Positions 49,690-58,604 of a DNA stretch of 64,000 nucleotides are shown in pieces. The notes below the pieces were generated by a model, which did not search any database, was not told the DNA's origin, and saw only the letters and a list, made by a program, of their open reading frames with translations. The DNA is from Desulfonatronum lacustre DSM 10312 (GTDB lineage: Bacteria > Desulfobacterota > Desulfovibrionia > Desulfovibrionales > Desulfonatronaceae), in assembly GCF_000519265.1 (NCBI RefSeq), contig NZ_KI912608.1, forward strand, positions 2,203,313-2,267,312. The letters run 5' to 3'. Made by a program: the position numbers and the translations under genes. Within the stretch, counting starts at the first letter, position 1. Every line of letters starts with the position of its first letter.

Positions 49690-52281
49690 ATGGCTCTTGC
49701 ATCCATCAAGCGCTGGGCTGAACGGGTCTTTACCCCGGATGAGGCGGTGCGCCGCCAATTCAGTCTGTTTCGCGAGTTGCTGCATGAAGACAAGCTCTGC
49801 CTGAAAGCCATTGCCCGCCTGGAAGAAATCGGCCGGGAACCGATTTTGGTCGACTGGTCACGGGTGGAACTGCTGACGCGTCACCTTCTGGACGGTATGG
49901 ACCGACTGGCGGACCGACTCCAGGGCATGGCCCCGGACGGCTACCCGGGCCTTGCTCCGGCTTGCGGGCGCATCCGCGAGGAGATTGAAATTCTGCTTGG
50001 CCGGGAAGACTGGCGACCGGAAGGACCGTACGTGCTGCATCTCGAAAAAGGCCCCGCCACGGAGGGCGACCACGAAGTCATGGGCGGCAAGGCCCGTGGG
50101 CTGGCCCGGATCATCGCCCAAACTGAAATTCCGGTGCCCCCGTCCCTGGTGGTTACCACCAACGCCTACCAGCGCTTTCTGGAGTCCAACGGGCTACGAG
50201 AGATGATTCGCAAGAAGCTCCTGACCCTGGACTTTCGCCGACCCGAACGCCTGGAGCGGATCGCGGCCCGGATCCGGGAAGTTATCCTCCAGGGCGACGT
50301 TCCCGAGGACATGACAGAGGAGATCGAAACGGCCCTGGACCGGCTCAGCGCCCAGGCCAAAGCCCTGTCCGGAAGCACCGGCAAGACGCCGGTGGAACTG
50401 CTACTCGCCGTACGTAGCAGCGCCTTGGCCGAGGACGGCGACGCCTCCTTCGCCGGGCAGTACGCCACGCGACTCAACGTCTCCCGTCGGGATTTCTGGT
50501 CCGCTTACAAGGACGTCCTGGCCGGAAAGTTCACTTCCAAAGCCCTGACCTATCGCCTGCACTACGGACTGAGCGACGCCCAGACGGCCATGGCCGCGCT
50601 GGTTCTGCCGATGGTCGAGGCCAAAGCCAGCGGCGTGGTCTACAGCCGCGACCCGCTGGACCTGTGCAAGGGCGCCTGTCTGGTGATCTCCGCCGTGGCC
50701 GGGGCGGGAAGCAGATTGGTGGACGGCAGCGCGGTTCCGGACACCTTTCTGGTCTCCCGCCAGGATCCGGCCCGTTTTCTGGCCAAGCAGGCCGCTCCGG
50801 AACAGGACGACCGCCCCCTGCCCACCTTGCGACGCGACGAACTCTGCCTGGACGACGCCTCCGCCACGACCCTGGCCCGGTGGGGCTTGGAACTGGAGCA
50901 GGTCTTCGGTTGTCCCCAGGACATCGAATGGGCCCAGGATCACTCCGGCAACCTGATGATCCTTCAATCCCGCCCGATCCACGTCACAGCCACGGGGGAA
51001 GACAACGACAGCGCTCCGTCGGGAGTCATGGACGAGGCGGACCGCGCCACCCCCCAGCCCTCGGACCACGTGGCCTCGATCCTGGACCTGGGCACTCCGG
51101 CCAGCACCGGGGTCGCTTCGGGCCGGATACACCGCATCACTTCGGAAGCGGACCTGGACGCCGTGCCCCAGGGGGCCGTGGTCCTTGCTCCGGGCATTCC
51201 GCCCTCCCTGGTCCAAATCGTCCACAAGGCGGCCGGCGTGATCGCCGAGCAGGGCGGCAAAGCCAGCCATTTCGCCTCCGTGGCCCGGGAGTTCGGCCTG
51301 CCGGTGATCGTCGGTATCGGCAGCGGGGCCGCGATCCTGGAACAGGACCGCCTGGTGACCATGGACGCCCACCGCGGCGTGGTCTACGACGGCGAAGTCC
51401 GGGAGCTGCTTCAATGGCAACAAAAGCAGCGGGCCAAGCCGCCCACACCCTTCCAGCGACGGATGGCCCCGCTGCTCAAGCTGATCGCGTCCCTGAATCT
51501 GACCGATCCGGAGGCCGATACCTTCACCCCGGAGCACTGCCGCAGCGTGCACGACGTGGTCCGGTTCGTTCATGAGCACGGCACCCGGGAAATGTTCTCC
51601 CTGATGGACGTCAAGGGCCGGGGCATGCGCCGAGCTAAGCCGCTGGAAAGCGAGATTCCCATCGTCATGCACGTCCTGGACCTGGGCGACGGGCTTCACG
51701 CCGGGGCCGAGAACGAGCGCGCCCTGACCCTGGAGCACGTCCATAGCGGGCCGATGCTGGCCGTGTGGGCCGGACTGACGGACAAAGACGTGGCCTGGTC
51801 CGAAGGGCTACTGCATCTGGACTGGGAACGCTTCGATCAGGTCAGCGGCGGCATCTTCAGCCTCAAGTCCTCCCTTTTAAGCAGCTATGCCCTGCTGGCC
51901 CGCCACTACGCCCACCTGCTACTGCGCTTCGGCTACCATTTCGCCGTGCTGGACTGCCTGGCCGGAGAACGGGCCGAGGAAAACTACATCCAGTTCCGGT
52001 TCAAGGGCGGAGGCGGAGCCGACGATAAAAAAGCCTGGCGCCTGGAGATGATCCGGGCCGTGCTCCGGGCCTTTGACTTCCAGGTCCGAATCCGGGAAGA
52101 CCTCCTGGAAGCCAAATGCACCCGCCAGGACCAGCGCCGCACCGAGCTGCGGCTGAACATCCTGGGGTACCTCCTGGGACGCACCCCTCTGCTGGACATG
52201 GCCCTGGAAAGCCGCGAACATGCGCTACGCTTGGCTGAGGAGATGCGGACCAAATGGAGCCGGCCCGAGGAGCGATCATGA
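49690..52281 (+). CDS. PEP synthase / pyruvate phosphate dikinase-like protein
   Basis: 863 residues. N-terminal helical part (1-115), then a PEP/pyruvate-binding ATP-grasp domain (about 120-440: MGGKARGLARI, LLAVRSSALAEDGDASFAGQY, PMVEAKASGVVYSRDP, LMILQSRPIHV), then a phosphohistidine swivel domain (about 475-570) with the catalytic His in GGKASHFASVAREFG, then a 290-residue unique C-terminal region. The usual PEP-binding TIM barrel of PpsA is missing, so it can form a phosphohistidine but lacks the standard pyruvate site. It may be a phosphotransfer protein. Start preceded by GAGGGGGG. Overlaps the next gene by ATGA. Confidence 0.82.
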   Translation: MALASIKRWAERVFTPDEAVRRQFSLFRELLHEDKLCLKAIARLEEIGREPILVDWSRVELLTRHLLDGMDRLADRLQGMAPDGYPGLAPACGRIREEIEILLGREDWRPEGPYVLHLEKGPATEGDHEVMGGKARGLARIIAQTEIPVPPSLVVTTNAYQRFLESNGLREMIRKKLLTLDFRRPERLERIAARIREVILQGDVPEDMTEEIETALDRLSAQAKALSGSTGKTPVELLLAVRSSALAEDGDASFAGQYATRLNVSRRDFWSAYKDVLAGKFTSKALTYRLHYGLSDAQTAMAALVLPMVEAKASGVVYSRDPLDLCKGACLVISAVAGAGSRLVDGSAVPDTFLVSRQDPARFLAKQAAPEQDDRPLPTLRRDELCLDDASATTLARWGLELEQVFGCPQDIEWAQDHSGNLMILQSRPIHVTATGEDNDSAPSGVMDEADRATPQPSDHVASILDLGTPASTGVASGRIHRITSEADLDAVPQGAVVLAPGIPPSLVQIVHKAAGVIAEQGGKASHFASVAREFGLPVIVGIGSGAAILEQDRLVTMDAHRGVVYDGEVRELLQWQQKQRAKPPTPFQRRMAPLLKLIASLNLTDPEADTFTPEHCRSVHDVVRFVHEHGTREMFSLMDVKGRGMRRAKPLESEIPIVMHVLDLGDGLHAGAENERALTLEHVHSGPMLAVWAGLTDKDVAWSEGLLHLDWERFDQVSGGIFSLKSSLLSSYALLARHYAHLLLRFGYHFAVLDCLAGERAEENYIQFRFKGGGGADDKKAWRLEMIRAVLRAFDFQVRIREDLLEAKCTRQDQRRTELRLNILGYLLGRTPLLDMALESREHALRLAEEMRTKWSRPEERS

Positions 52282-53423
52282 GCGAGACAGGAGCATACCC
52301 CCTCTACTGGGTCACCCCGAACCTAGCCACCGGACCGGCTCCCATGTCCTACGACCACCTGGACCATCTCCGGGCCGAAGGCGTGGATGCTATTCTGAAT
52401 CTGTGCGCCGAATACTGCGACCTGCACGACATCGAATTCAAGCAGGGCTTCGAGGTCCACTATCTGCCCATCGAGGACGAGGAAGCACCCCAACTCCAGG
52501 CATTGGAAGAAGCCCTGGCCTGGCTGGACGAGGCCATCTACCTGGGCAAGAAGGTCTACGTCCATTGCCGCCACGGCATTGGGCGGACCGGAACCGTCAT
52601 CTCGGCCTACCTCCTGCGGCGAGGCCTGGGCAGCAAGCTGGTCAAGCAGAAGATCAAAAAGCTGCGCTCCCAGCCGGCCAATTTCGATCAATGGTGGCTG
52701 GTGCGCAAAATCGGCAAGAAGGAAGGCCGACTGACCATCCGGGAACCCTCTCTGGAATGGAAGTCCCTGGTGGACCTGAGCCCGTTCTTCGCGGACCATG
52801 AAGCCCTGCTTTTCGAGATCGACAATCGCCTGCGGGAGCAGGGCGTCGACGCCCTCTGCGGGGCCGACCATGCCGTGTGCTGTTCACGCTGCGACGTGGA
52901 GGTATCCCTGGTCGAAGCGGCCCATCTGACACACCATTTGAACCGGAAAATGCATAGCGCCCAACGGTTGGAGGTCATCAAGCAGTGCGGAGAGATTTCC
53001 AGGGCCTGTCGCGCCCTTCGCAAGCGCTCCAGAGAGCAAGGCGAGATCGACACACGGCTCAGCGCTCCGCAAGGTCACATCTGTCCGCTGTCCAGAGACG
53101 AACGCTGCCTGATTTTTTCCTCTCGCCCGCTGTCTTGCCGGTTTTCCGACCTGCCGGAAACCTCCTCCGAAACCGCGTTCATCAAGCACTGCCAAGACCG
53201 TACCGAGGAATTGTCCCAGGGGCTGTTCCTGGCCCTGGCCGGAAAATTTCCCCACCGCAAACACGTCTCCTTTCCTCTGATCGACGTGGTTTCCGGGAGG
53301 TTCATCCAGTCTTTTTTTCATCTGTTGTCCGGCCAGAACGCAGTGCCTGATGCCGGAACGAGCCAGACTGGAAGGATTGAACAGCCTCTTCCAGGCAGCA
53401 CGCTCACGAGCCAGGGGGAATAG
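52278..53423 (+). CDS. Dual-specificity phosphatase fused to YkgJ-type cysteine cluster domain
   Basis: 381 residues. N-terminal half has the Cys-based phosphatase signature HCRHGIGRTG (H-C-x5-R) at about residue 100 with a preceding Asp (IEDEE). C-terminal half (about 190-320) has the YkgJ-like zinc/iron-chelating cysteine pattern (CCSRCDVEV, HICPL, ERCLIFSSRPLSCRF). Fusion of these two is unusual. It overlaps the PEP-synthase-like gene by four bases, so the pair may form a phosphorylation-dephosphorylation system with the receiver and kinase upstream. Confidence 0.8.
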   Translation: MSETGAYPLYWVTPNLATGPAPMSYDHLDHLRAEGVDAILNLCAEYCDLHDIEFKQGFEVHYLPIEDEEAPQLQALEEALAWLDEAIYLGKKVYVHCRHGIGRTGTVISAYLLRRGLGSKLVKQKIKKLRSQPANFDQWWLVRKIGKKEGRLTIREPSLEWKSLVDLSPFFADHEALLFEIDNRLREQGVDALCGADHAVCCSRCDVEVSLVEAAHLTHHLNRKMHSAQRLEVIKQCGEISRACRALRKRSREQGEIDTRLSAPQGHICPLSRDERCLIFSSRPLSCRFSDLPETSSETAFIKHCQDRTEELSQGLFLALAGKFPHRKHVSFPLIDVVSGRFIQSFFHLLSGQNAVPDAGTSQTGRIEQPLPGSTLTSQGE

Positions 53424-53445
53424 AAATTAGGCGACGTTCATTTCC

Positions 53446-53478
53446 CTGATCTACCTGATCTACCTGATCTACCTGATC
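53446..53478. repeat. Short tandem repeat
   Basis: Three exact copies of CTGATCTAC plus a partial fourth, in the gap between the phosphatase fusion gene and mtgA. No function is evident. Confidence 0.8.
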
Positions 53479-53634
53479 AGAGCACCCATCAAGGAGCTAC
53501 TCGGCCCACAGCAATTCCACGTCCAACGTCCAAGAACCCGGAATTGCTGGAGTAAGCAGAAAATCTGTATCAATCCAGCTCTAGATTTACAGAGCGCACA
53601 GTTTTCAGCCATCATGACATCCCTTCCTCAACGT

Positions 53635-54384
53635 TCAGAGATGCTTCAGGTAGGACGCACCGAGATTGTTCATCTGCCTCTCAATTTGCCGGGTTCTTTG
53701 CTGCATGTACCCGGAAGGGGCAACAATGCTGAACCTTTTTGGATTGGGCAACACGGCGGCCATGAGCGCAGCCTCTCTCCTGGTCAGCTGAGAAGGCTCC
53801 TTACCGAGGAATATTACTGCCGCTGATTGCACCCCATAGACGCCGTCCCCAAACTCCGCGATGTTGAGATATATTTCCAGAATCCGTCTCTTGGACCAGA
53901 GCATCTCCATCAATAACGCAAACCAAGCTTCAAAACCTTTGCGCACAAAACTTTGGCCTTCCCACAGAAAAAGATTCTTGGCTGCCTGCTGTGTTATAGT
54001 GCTGGCTCCACGAATTCGCCCTTTGGTTCGCCTTTCTTCCAGAGCGTCACTAATGGATTGAAAATCAAACCCTCTGTGGTGTGGAAACTTCTGGTCCTCA
54101 GACGCAACCACGGCAAGGCCCATGTGCGGCGATATGAACTCCCAGTCTACCCATTGGTAATGGATTCGTGCAGACTTGTCCTGCTGAAACAAGCCGTCCA
54201 ATTGTCTTTTGACCATGAACGCACTGGTTGGGGGAGGAACAAAGCGAAGAATTCCTATCAGGAAAACTGAAACAATCACCAAGGTAAAAACCGTAAACGC
54301 AACCATTCGTACGATAAATTTAGCGAGAATTAGCCGCTTCTTCGCTTTTGAGCTTGTTTTTCTTGATTTATTTCTTTTAAACAT
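53635..54384 (-). CDS. mtgA: Monofunctional peptidoglycan glycosyltransferase MtgA
   Basis: 249 residues: Lys/Arg-rich N-terminus, one membrane helix (FIVRMVAFTVFTLVIVSVFLIGIL), then the GT51 domain with SEDQKFPHHRGFD (catalytic Glu), GASTITQQAAKNLFLW, and LEIYLNIAEFGDGVYG. No transpeptidase domain. It polymerises lipid II into glycan chains. The start was set at 54384 (MFKRNKS). Convergent with the phosphatase fusion gene; codon use is A+T-richer than the neighbours. Confidence 0.92.
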   Translation of the reverse strand: MFKRNKSRKTSSKAKKRLILAKFIVRMVAFTVFTLVIVSVFLIGILRFVPPPTSAFMVKRQLDGLFQQDKSARIHYQWVDWEFISPHMGLAVVASEDQKFPHHRGFDFQSISDALEERRTKGRIRGASTITQQAAKNLFLWEGQSFVRKGFEAWFALLMEMLWSKRRILEIYLNIAEFGDGVYGVQSAAVIFLGKEPSQLTRREAALMAAVLPNPKRFSIVAPSGYMQQRTRQIERQMNNLGASYLKHL

Positions 54385-54577
54385 TTTCAAAACTTGATTA
54401 TTTGTCGATTGCTGCAGCTCACCGAATCGCCAGCCAAGCCGTGAACGTCTTCCGGAGCCAGGGATTATCAAAACCAGGACGAGCCGCATGGCGTTCCTTG
54501 ACCTTCAGCCAGCCGTCTTCTAGGGAAAGCTCGCTTGTTACCACCCTGATGCGCATGTCGTTTCCGTGAAACCATAA
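54385..54577. other. Intergenic region upstream of mtgA
   Basis: Nearly 200 bases with no gene visible. Presumably holds the mtgA promoter on the minus strand. It is followed by family B repeat copy 2. Confidence 0.4.
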
Positions 54578-54780
54578 CGTTGAAAAACTCCCAATTGCTG
54601 CGTCGCGGCAAAAAGTTCAAACTCTCACGTATCAATAAATACGCTTCGACCTTGATTCGATTGCCAGGATGGCAAATCGATAATGTGGCGAAGCCACAGC
54701 CCGTAGGGGCCGGACACAGGACGTGTCCGAATAGCTTTTTCTTGAACGGACTGCCGACAAAGGACGTTTTCAACACTCAG
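54578..54780. repeat. Dispersed repeat, family B copy 2 (long form)
   Basis: 203 bases with starting CGTTGAAAAACTCCCAATTG and end AAAGGACGTTTTCAACACTCAG. The termini are inverted relative to each other (GTTGAAAA / TTTTCAAC). The middle contains GGCCGGACACAGGACGTGTCCG, itself a hairpin. It lies 18 bases upstream of rdgC. Copy 1 is at 47149-47218. Confidence 0.75.
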
Positions 54781-54798
54781 ATAAAGGAGAAATATTTC

Positions 54799-55920
54799 AT
54801 GGGATTTTTCAGTTCCTCTTCGCAAATATCGCGTTTTGCCCTGCCTAGCCTGGATGTCGCTGACTTCAAGGAAAGGCTGACCGCCTTCGCTTTCCAGGAT
54901 ATCGAGAAATCAGCCGAAGAGCTTTCCGTCGGCTGGACCTCCATCGATGACATGGACGATACGACGTTCGCCCTGACCCCGATTCAGAAGGGGGTGCTGT
55001 ACACCTGGGCCTTGCGCATCGATACGCGCAAAGTCAAGCCCGCTGTGTTGAGCCGTCTGGCCAAGAAACGCATCACGGAAGAAGCCGACCGGGAGGGCAA
55101 GGCCGTGCCCAAGGACCGGCGTCAGGAGATCAAGGAACAGACCAAGCTGCACCTGCTGATGAAGACCCAGCCCGAGGCCCGGACCATCGACGTGCTCTAC
55201 GCTCCGCAGGAAGAGGTGGTCTATTTCTTCTCCAACAACAAGTTCGCGGTGGAAACCTTCACCGAGCTTTTCGAGCAAACCTTCGGCGTGGAACTGGAAC
55301 GCCTGACTCCAGCCTGGCTGGCCAGACGCCTGGCGGGTCAAAAACGGGCCGAAGAGGTGTTCGAGGCTGGCATCGACGCCTATGACGCCCCTTTGCCGAC
55401 CACAGTCCCCTCGTTGTTCCTGGCCCACTTGTTGCGCACAGCCGTGGATGGCGGGTCCATCAACGGGGTGCACCTGGAGTCCGGCGGGAAAGTGGCTTTG
55501 GAAAAGCTCGTCGGCGACGGTCTGGAAAAATGCACGGTCTCCGGCTGGCAGGGCGACCCCATGGATGAACTGCTCATCGCCATGGCCGACGCCAAGCGCA
55601 TCTCAGCGGCCAACCTGACCCTGAACGACGAAAACACCCAGGAATCCTGGTCGGCCAGCGTGAGCGCAAACTTCGAGATGAACGTCAAAACGCCCAAGGT
55701 CGATGTTCAGGACAAGGAAGACCTGGACGGAGTATTTCTGGAAAAATTCTTCCTGGTCGAACGGTTCTTTCAGATGTGGGACGACCTGTACAAGGAGTTT
55801 CTCGCTGCCTGGACCCCGGCCCTGGAAAGAGAGATCGCTGCATGGGCAAATCGATTAGCGCCGGGCAAGCAGGATGAAGGTAAGGAAGTAGGAGCAACTC
55901 CGGACACCCGTGCAGTATAG
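54799..55920 (+). CDS. rdgC: Recombination-associated protein RdgC
   Basis: 373 residues similar in layout to RdgC, a ring-shaped DNA-binding protein that modulates RecA: N-terminal FSSSSQISRFALPSLDVADFKERLTAFAF, a Lys-rich helical segment (RLAKKRITEEADREG), and a C-terminal half rich in alternating strands. AAAGGAG stands before the ATG. It is flanked by a family B repeat on one side and the tRNA gene on the other. The call rests on recognisable segments, not on a precise active site. Confidence 0.75.
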   Translation: MGFFSSSSQISRFALPSLDVADFKERLTAFAFQDIEKSAEELSVGWTSIDDMDDTTFALTPIQKGVLYTWALRIDTRKVKPAVLSRLAKKRITEEADREGKAVPKDRRQEIKEQTKLHLLMKTQPEARTIDVLYAPQEEVVYFFSNNKFAVETFTELFEQTFGVELERLTPAWLARRLAGQKRAEEVFEAGIDAYDAPLPTTVPSLFLAHLLRTAVDGGSINGVHLESGGKVALEKLVGDGLEKCTVSGWQGDPMDELLIAMADAKRISAANLTLNDENTQESWSASVSANFEMNVKTPKVDVQDKEDLDGVFLEKFFLVERFFQMWDDLYKEFLAAWTPALEREIAAWANRLAPGKQDEGKEVGATPDTRAV

Positions 55921-56019
55921 GGCACAGCGTCGGCCATCGTCGGAAAGCCGAGTACGCCGGAGGTGAAGTGGACCCCATTCTTTGGACAGGAGTTGGACAA
56001 AATACTTCCAGCATTAAAA

Positions 56020-56049
56020 AAGGGTTTGCGATTTTCATCGCAAACCCTT
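56020..56049. terminator. Bidirectional terminator between rdgC and tRNA-Thr
   Basis: Thirteen-base-pair stem (AAGGGTTTGCGAT / ATCGCAAACCCTT) with a four-base loop, a run of A on the left and nine T on the right (56052-56060). It can stop rdgC on the plus strand and the tRNA on the minus strand. Confidence 0.85.
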
Positions 56050-56062
56050 GATTTTTTTTTCC

Positions 56063-56138
56063 TGGAGCCGACGAGGAGATTTGAACTCCTGGCCTGCTGA
56101 TTACGAATCAGCTGCTCTACCAACTGAGCTACGTCGGC
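56063..56138 (-). tRNA. tRNA-Thr (CGT anticodon)
   Basis: 76 bases including encoded CCA. Acceptor stem GCCGACG/CGTCGGC, D arm GCTC-AGTTGGTA-GAGC, anticodon stem-loop GCTGA-TTCGTAA-TCAGC with anticodon CGT, T arm AGGAG-TTCAAAT-CTCCT. All helices pair fully. Confidence 0.97.
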
Positions 56139-56265
56139 GTTGGTGGTGGCGGTATATTCAAAAAGCCGACAAGTCGCGACCGGCAATATGCTCCTTGCCG
56201 GTTTCTTTCATCTTTTCCCGGAAGCCAGCCGGCGCTCACCGGGATGGCCGCACCGAAGCGGCGGA

Positions 56266-56724
56266 TTACAGTTCGGCTTGGACTTCCTCAAGCATTTTCT
56301 GGATCTCTTGCAGCTTGGACTGCTGAGCCTGCGTTTCCACCTGGGTGCTCAGGTAGTTGATCTTATTCGCGGACTCGGTGAGCATGCTGGAGAGAACCAC
56401 GCGCTTGGCTTCCTTGGGCAGGTCCTTCAGGCTCTCAACCAGGGCTTCCATTTCGCCTTCCAAGTCGGCCATCTGGCCCTGAACCGCGACCAACTCTTGC
56501 TTCACGCCTTGAACTTCATCCAGCTTTTCGGTCACGCCGGTGATGCTCTGCTGCTGGGAGAAATAGAGAATGACCATCAGGACGACGGCCAACAGGGCGA
56601 CGAACAGGGCGGCCTTGCCCAGATCACTGCCGGTTTTCATTTCGAAAGCTTCTTCGTCGATAGGTTTGTAACCAGCCTTGGGGGCTTCGGCTGTTGAAGC
56701 GGCTTGATGTTCCGCGGCACTCAT
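56266..56724 (-). CDS. Single-helix membrane protein with coiled coil, unknown
   Basis: 152 residues: a cytosolic N-terminus with Ala/Glu/Lys (MSAAEHQAASTAEAPKAGYKP), one membrane helix (GKAALFVALLAVVLMVILYF, about 35-55), then ~95 residues of heptad-like helix (VTEKLDEVQGVKQELVAVQGQMADLEGEMEAL and on to the end). It resembles small conserved coiled-coil membrane proteins of Desulfovibrio whose function is unknown. AGGAG precedes the ATG. It lies between the tRNA and mqnA, on the same strand as both. Confidence 0.75.
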   Translation of the reverse strand: MSAAEHQAASTAEAPKAGYKPIDEEAFEMKTGSDLGKAALFVALLAVVLMVILYFSQQQSITGVTEKLDEVQGVKQELVAVQGQMADLEGEMEALVESLKDLPKEAKRVVLSSMLTESANKINYLSTQVETQAQQSKLQEIQKMLEEVQAEL

Positions 56725-56803
56725 TGAGATCCTCCTTATTCCATTGTTGATGAGACGGGGTCCGTAACCGTTTTGCGCTCAGTACTCAAAGATTGGTCGT
56801 TTA

Positions 56804-57676
56804 TCAAGCAGCCAAGGCGAAATCACTCTTGCTCGGGCGGCTCCAGGTCAATCCGGGGACCGCGGGAATCATGCCCAGGCGGCGAACGAAATCGCCGAAC
56901 AACACCAGTCCGGCCTGCTCTTTCGGGCCGAACGTATAGCGAATGCACTGCCAATATTCCTGTAAATCCTTCACGGTCAGCCAGTCCGGCCGTTCCAGCC
57001 GGGCGGCCAGCGGAAAAGGGTCGTCCCGAAATTCCCGAGACGCCGCGTAGAGCGCCTCGGCGGCGCACGTTAAAAGATGTTCGACACTGGGTGACAGATT
57101 GCGCCGAACCATCCAGACTCCGAAAACAAAGGGGAGGTTCGTGAACGCTCGCCACGCCTGACCGAGATCGATCAAATGCCATCCTCGCGGCGGATCGCAA
57201 TGCAGCCGCAAGGCGAAGTCTCCTATTTCCAGAAACGGCATACCCTTGTCCAGCTCTTGACCGGGGTGCCGCTCGACCCATTCCGGCTCCGGCCATTGCC
57301 AGTGAAACCGCCATAAAACCCGCAGCAACGCCGTGGAACTTGCCGATGCGGAGGAAAGCCCCACCCGGAGCCCGGATGCCAAACGTTTCGGCATTTCCGA
57401 AACCGGAAACGGGCAGGCCAGCAGGACGCTGCGGACCGGCCCGTCGGAACTGATACTCAAGTCGGGCAGCAAGGTGTATCTGTCCGCCCGGGACAAGTAT
57501 TCAAAAGAGGAAGAGGGCGCGACGTCAAGTCTTGCTTCAGCCAGGGCCTTGTTCAGGTCCGCGGGATGTCCGGCCACGATCCGGGTCAGGGCCTGTGTTT
57601 CGGGATCCAGGCGCTGCTGAAGCCCGTGAAACAGGGGCCAGACGTTCAGGTAGTCGATCCGTCCGATGCGGAGCAT
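56804..57676 (-). CDS. mqnA: Chorismate dehydratase MqnA (futalosine menaquinone pathway)
   Basis: 290 residues of the periplasmic-binding-like MqnA/MqnD family. Start MLRIGRIDYLNVWPLFHGL and the blocks LDVAPSSSFEYL and GLSSASASSTALLRVL are the family signature. It makes 3-enolpyruvyl-benzoate from chorismate, the first step of the futalosine route to menaquinone. This supplies the quinone used by Hmc, Tmc and related membrane complexes. No other mqn gene is adjacent. Confidence 0.88.
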   Translation of the reverse strand: MLRIGRIDYLNVWPLFHGLQQRLDPETQALTRIVAGHPADLNKALAEARLDVAPSSSFEYLSRADRYTLLPDLSISSDGPVRSVLLACPFPVSEMPKRLASGLRVGLSSASASSTALLRVLWRFHWQWPEPEWVERHPGQELDKGMPFLEIGDFALRLHCDPPRGWHLIDLGQAWRAFTNLPFVFGVWMVRRNLSPSVEHLLTCAAEALYAASREFRDDPFPLAARLERPDWLTVKDLQEYWQCIRYTFGPKEQAGLVLFGDFVRRLGMIPAVPGLTWSRPSKSDFALAA

Positions 57677-57744
57677 GGCCTTCTTCCTCTCGCCGTCGGC
57701 CCCGCCCCGCAGCGGGCGAAGGCCGAGGCCGACGGGAGATCGGG

Positions 57745-58416
57745 CTAGGGCAGTTGGGACAGCAGGGTGTCCTTGATGGAGTCGATGCTGCCTTCGCCGT
57801 TGAGTTCAATGTAGTTGGTCTGCCCCTTGGCGGCCAAATCCTTGTAGAAATACGCCGCGGCCAGGGTGCCGGTGGTGGTGTCGTAGTAGATGTCGTGCCG
57901 TTTGTTGATGGCGCCTTCATCCTGGTCGTCGGCCCGGGCCTTCAGGTCGCCGCCGCAGACGCGACACTTGTCGCCGTCGGGTTTAATGGCGTCGATGAAG
58001 ATGTTGTTGGGGTGGTTGGGATCGTTGGCGCAGAGGCGACGGCCCATGATCCGGTTCTTGGCCGTTTCGCGGGGAAGCAGGATCTCCACGACGTAGTCCA
58101 GCTTCATGCCGGCCTGTTGCAGGGCTTCCCAGAGCTTCTGGGCCTGGACCATGTTCCGGGGAAAGCCGTCCAGCAACCAGCCGTCTTTGCCCTGGGTCTT
58201 CAGGGTCTCCAGGACCATGGGAATGGTCACGTCGTCCGGGACCAGGTCGCCGCGGTCGATAAATTCCTTGGCCTTCTTGCCCAGGTCCGTGCCCTTTCCG
58301 ATGTGCTCCCGGAAAATGCCGCCGGATTCGATGTGCGCCAGACTGTACTTCGATTTGATCAGGGACCCCTGGGTGCCCTTTCCACTGCCGTTGGGACCAA
58401 ACATCAAAATATTCAC
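57745..58416 (-). CDS. adk: Adenylate kinase
   Basis: 223 residues: P loop GPNGSGKGTQ, NMP-binding segment, conserved DGFPRNMVQA, and a LID region (about 125-165) carrying Cys in RRLCAND and CRVCGG, of the metal-binding type common in anaerobes. The start is GTG with AAGGAGG before it. Equilibrates ATP, AMP and ADP, which in sulfate reducers takes part in recycling AMP from sulfate activation. A 68-base gap separates it from mqnA. Confidence 0.93.
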   Translation of the reverse strand: MNILMFGPNGSGKGTQGSLIKSKYSLAHIESGGIFREHIGKGTDLGKKAKEFIDRGDLVPDDVTIPMVLETLKTQGKDGWLLDGFPRNMVQAQKLWEALQQAGMKLDYVVEILLPRETAKNRIMGRRLCANDPNHPNNIFIDAIKPDGDKCRVCGGDLKARADDQDEGAINKRHDIYYDTTTGTLAAAYFYKDLAAKGQTNYIELNGEGSIDSIKDTLLSQLP

Positions 58417-58604
58417 GCCACAATCCTCCTTGTGATAAAAGTTACAAGGCGATACCTTGACCTCCGTCAGCTGTCAATGTCAATGAACCGGGTCGCCAAA
58501 CTTACCCCATTGATTGATTTTTCTTTTTCGCGATTACGAATCCATCTTGCGGACATGCTTCTCGTCCGTCGCCAATCCATACCGTTCCAGGGAGAATACC
58601 AACC

